Below, piece after piece: positions 5,715-5,782 of a stretch of 5,782 bases of DNA (position 1 is the stretch's first letter; each line of letters starts with the position of its first letter). Under the pieces are notes generated by a model. The model was not told the origin of the DNA and did no database searches. It worked only from the letters and a program-made list of their open reading frames with translations. The position numbers were made by a program, and so were the translations under genes. The DNA lies in contig CAMCUG010000102.1 of NCBI GenBank assembly GCA_945878835.1, positions 1 to 5,782 on the forward strand. The letters run 5' to 3'. The stretch comes from Chryseobacterium gleum (GTDB lineage: Bacteria; Bacteroidota; Bacteroidia; Flavobacteriales_D; Sanyastnellaceae).

Positions 5715-5782
5715 ATGAACAAGATTGTATACAACGTAACGGTAAGCGTAAATCCTGAAATTCACGAAGAATGGATTACCTG
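5715..5782 (+). CDS. DUF4286 family protein, 5' fragment
   Basis: Only 22 codons are visible before the right edge. The peptide, which includes IVYNVTVSV (residues 4-12) and EIHEEWIT (15-22), matches the start of the short DUF4286 proteins (about 100 residues) common in Flavobacteria, where an IYNVT...ES(V/I)HEEW pattern opens the protein. The function of the family is not known; these are small soluble proteins. It is transcribed away from the cytochrome/hflX operon. The ATG is preceded by an A-rich leader with no Shine-Dalgarno sequence, typical of the phylum. Confidence 0.8.
   Translation, partial: MNKIVYNVTVSVNPEIHEEWIT

Noticed and set aside
5528..5734. Minus-strand open frame of 68 codons crossing the divergent intergenic region
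   Set aside because: It overlaps the start of the DUF4286 gene and the four-TM gene in another frame, and its hydrophobic start comes from translating AT-rich intergenic DNA.

Overview
The window looks like an ordinary chromosomal segment of a Bacteroidota species, probably a member of Flavobacteriales. This rests on four things: moderately AT-rich DNA with A-rich, Shine-Dalgarno-poor leaders; several matches to the Bacteroidota -7 promoter element TAnnTTTG; a partial DUF4286-type gene; and a small four-helix membrane protein of a type familiar from Flavobacteria. The exact genus cannot be read from the sequence. No RNA genes, insertion sequences, CRISPR arrays or long repeats were seen.

Layout. 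(1) Positions 1-962, minus strand: the first 320 codons of hemL (glutamate-1-semialdehyde aminomutase, tetrapyrrole synthesis), cut by the left edge. (2) Positions 963-1026: a short divergent intergenic stretch in which a leftward and a rightward promoter appear interleaved. (3) Positions 1027-3647, plus strand: a compact cluster encoding an exported protein with a degenerate chitobiase C-terminal/CotH-like domain, a flippase-like (lysylphosphatidylglycerol synthase TM family) membrane protein, the heptose-1-phosphate adenylyltransferase RfaE2/HldE-C, and a PnuC-type vitamin transporter. Adjacent genes overlap or nearly touch, so one transcript is likely. (4) Positions 3637-5643, minus strand: a second compact operon encoding, in transcription order, a four-TM membrane protein with conserved-looking histidines, a small c-type cytochrome and the ribosome-associated GTPase HflX. 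It meets the plus-strand operon tail to tail with an 11-bp overlap. (5) Positions 5644-5714: a second divergent intergenic stretch. (6) From 5715, plus strand: the first codons of a DUF4286-family gene, cut by the right edge.

How the genes relate. RfaE2 makes ADP-heptose for lipopolysaccharide cores or glycans, and the preceding flippase-like protein may act on envelope lipids or glycans, so half of the plus operon has an envelope flavour; PnuC supplies a cofactor precursor. In the minus operon the cytochrome and the four-TM protein may form a small heme or redox unit, with HflX downstream probably as a translational passenger.

No clearly new multi-gene system is visible. The most interesting point is the junction at about 1379-1490. 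A protein whose family homology runs up to a GIY motif stops abruptly in one frame, while the next frame carries on with family-like sequence into the flippase. This suggests either a frameshift that split one fused gene (exported domain plus membrane flippase) or an unusual 71-bp overlap of two genes. The promoter arrangement, two likely TTG starts and a possibly leaderless hemL are further points to check.
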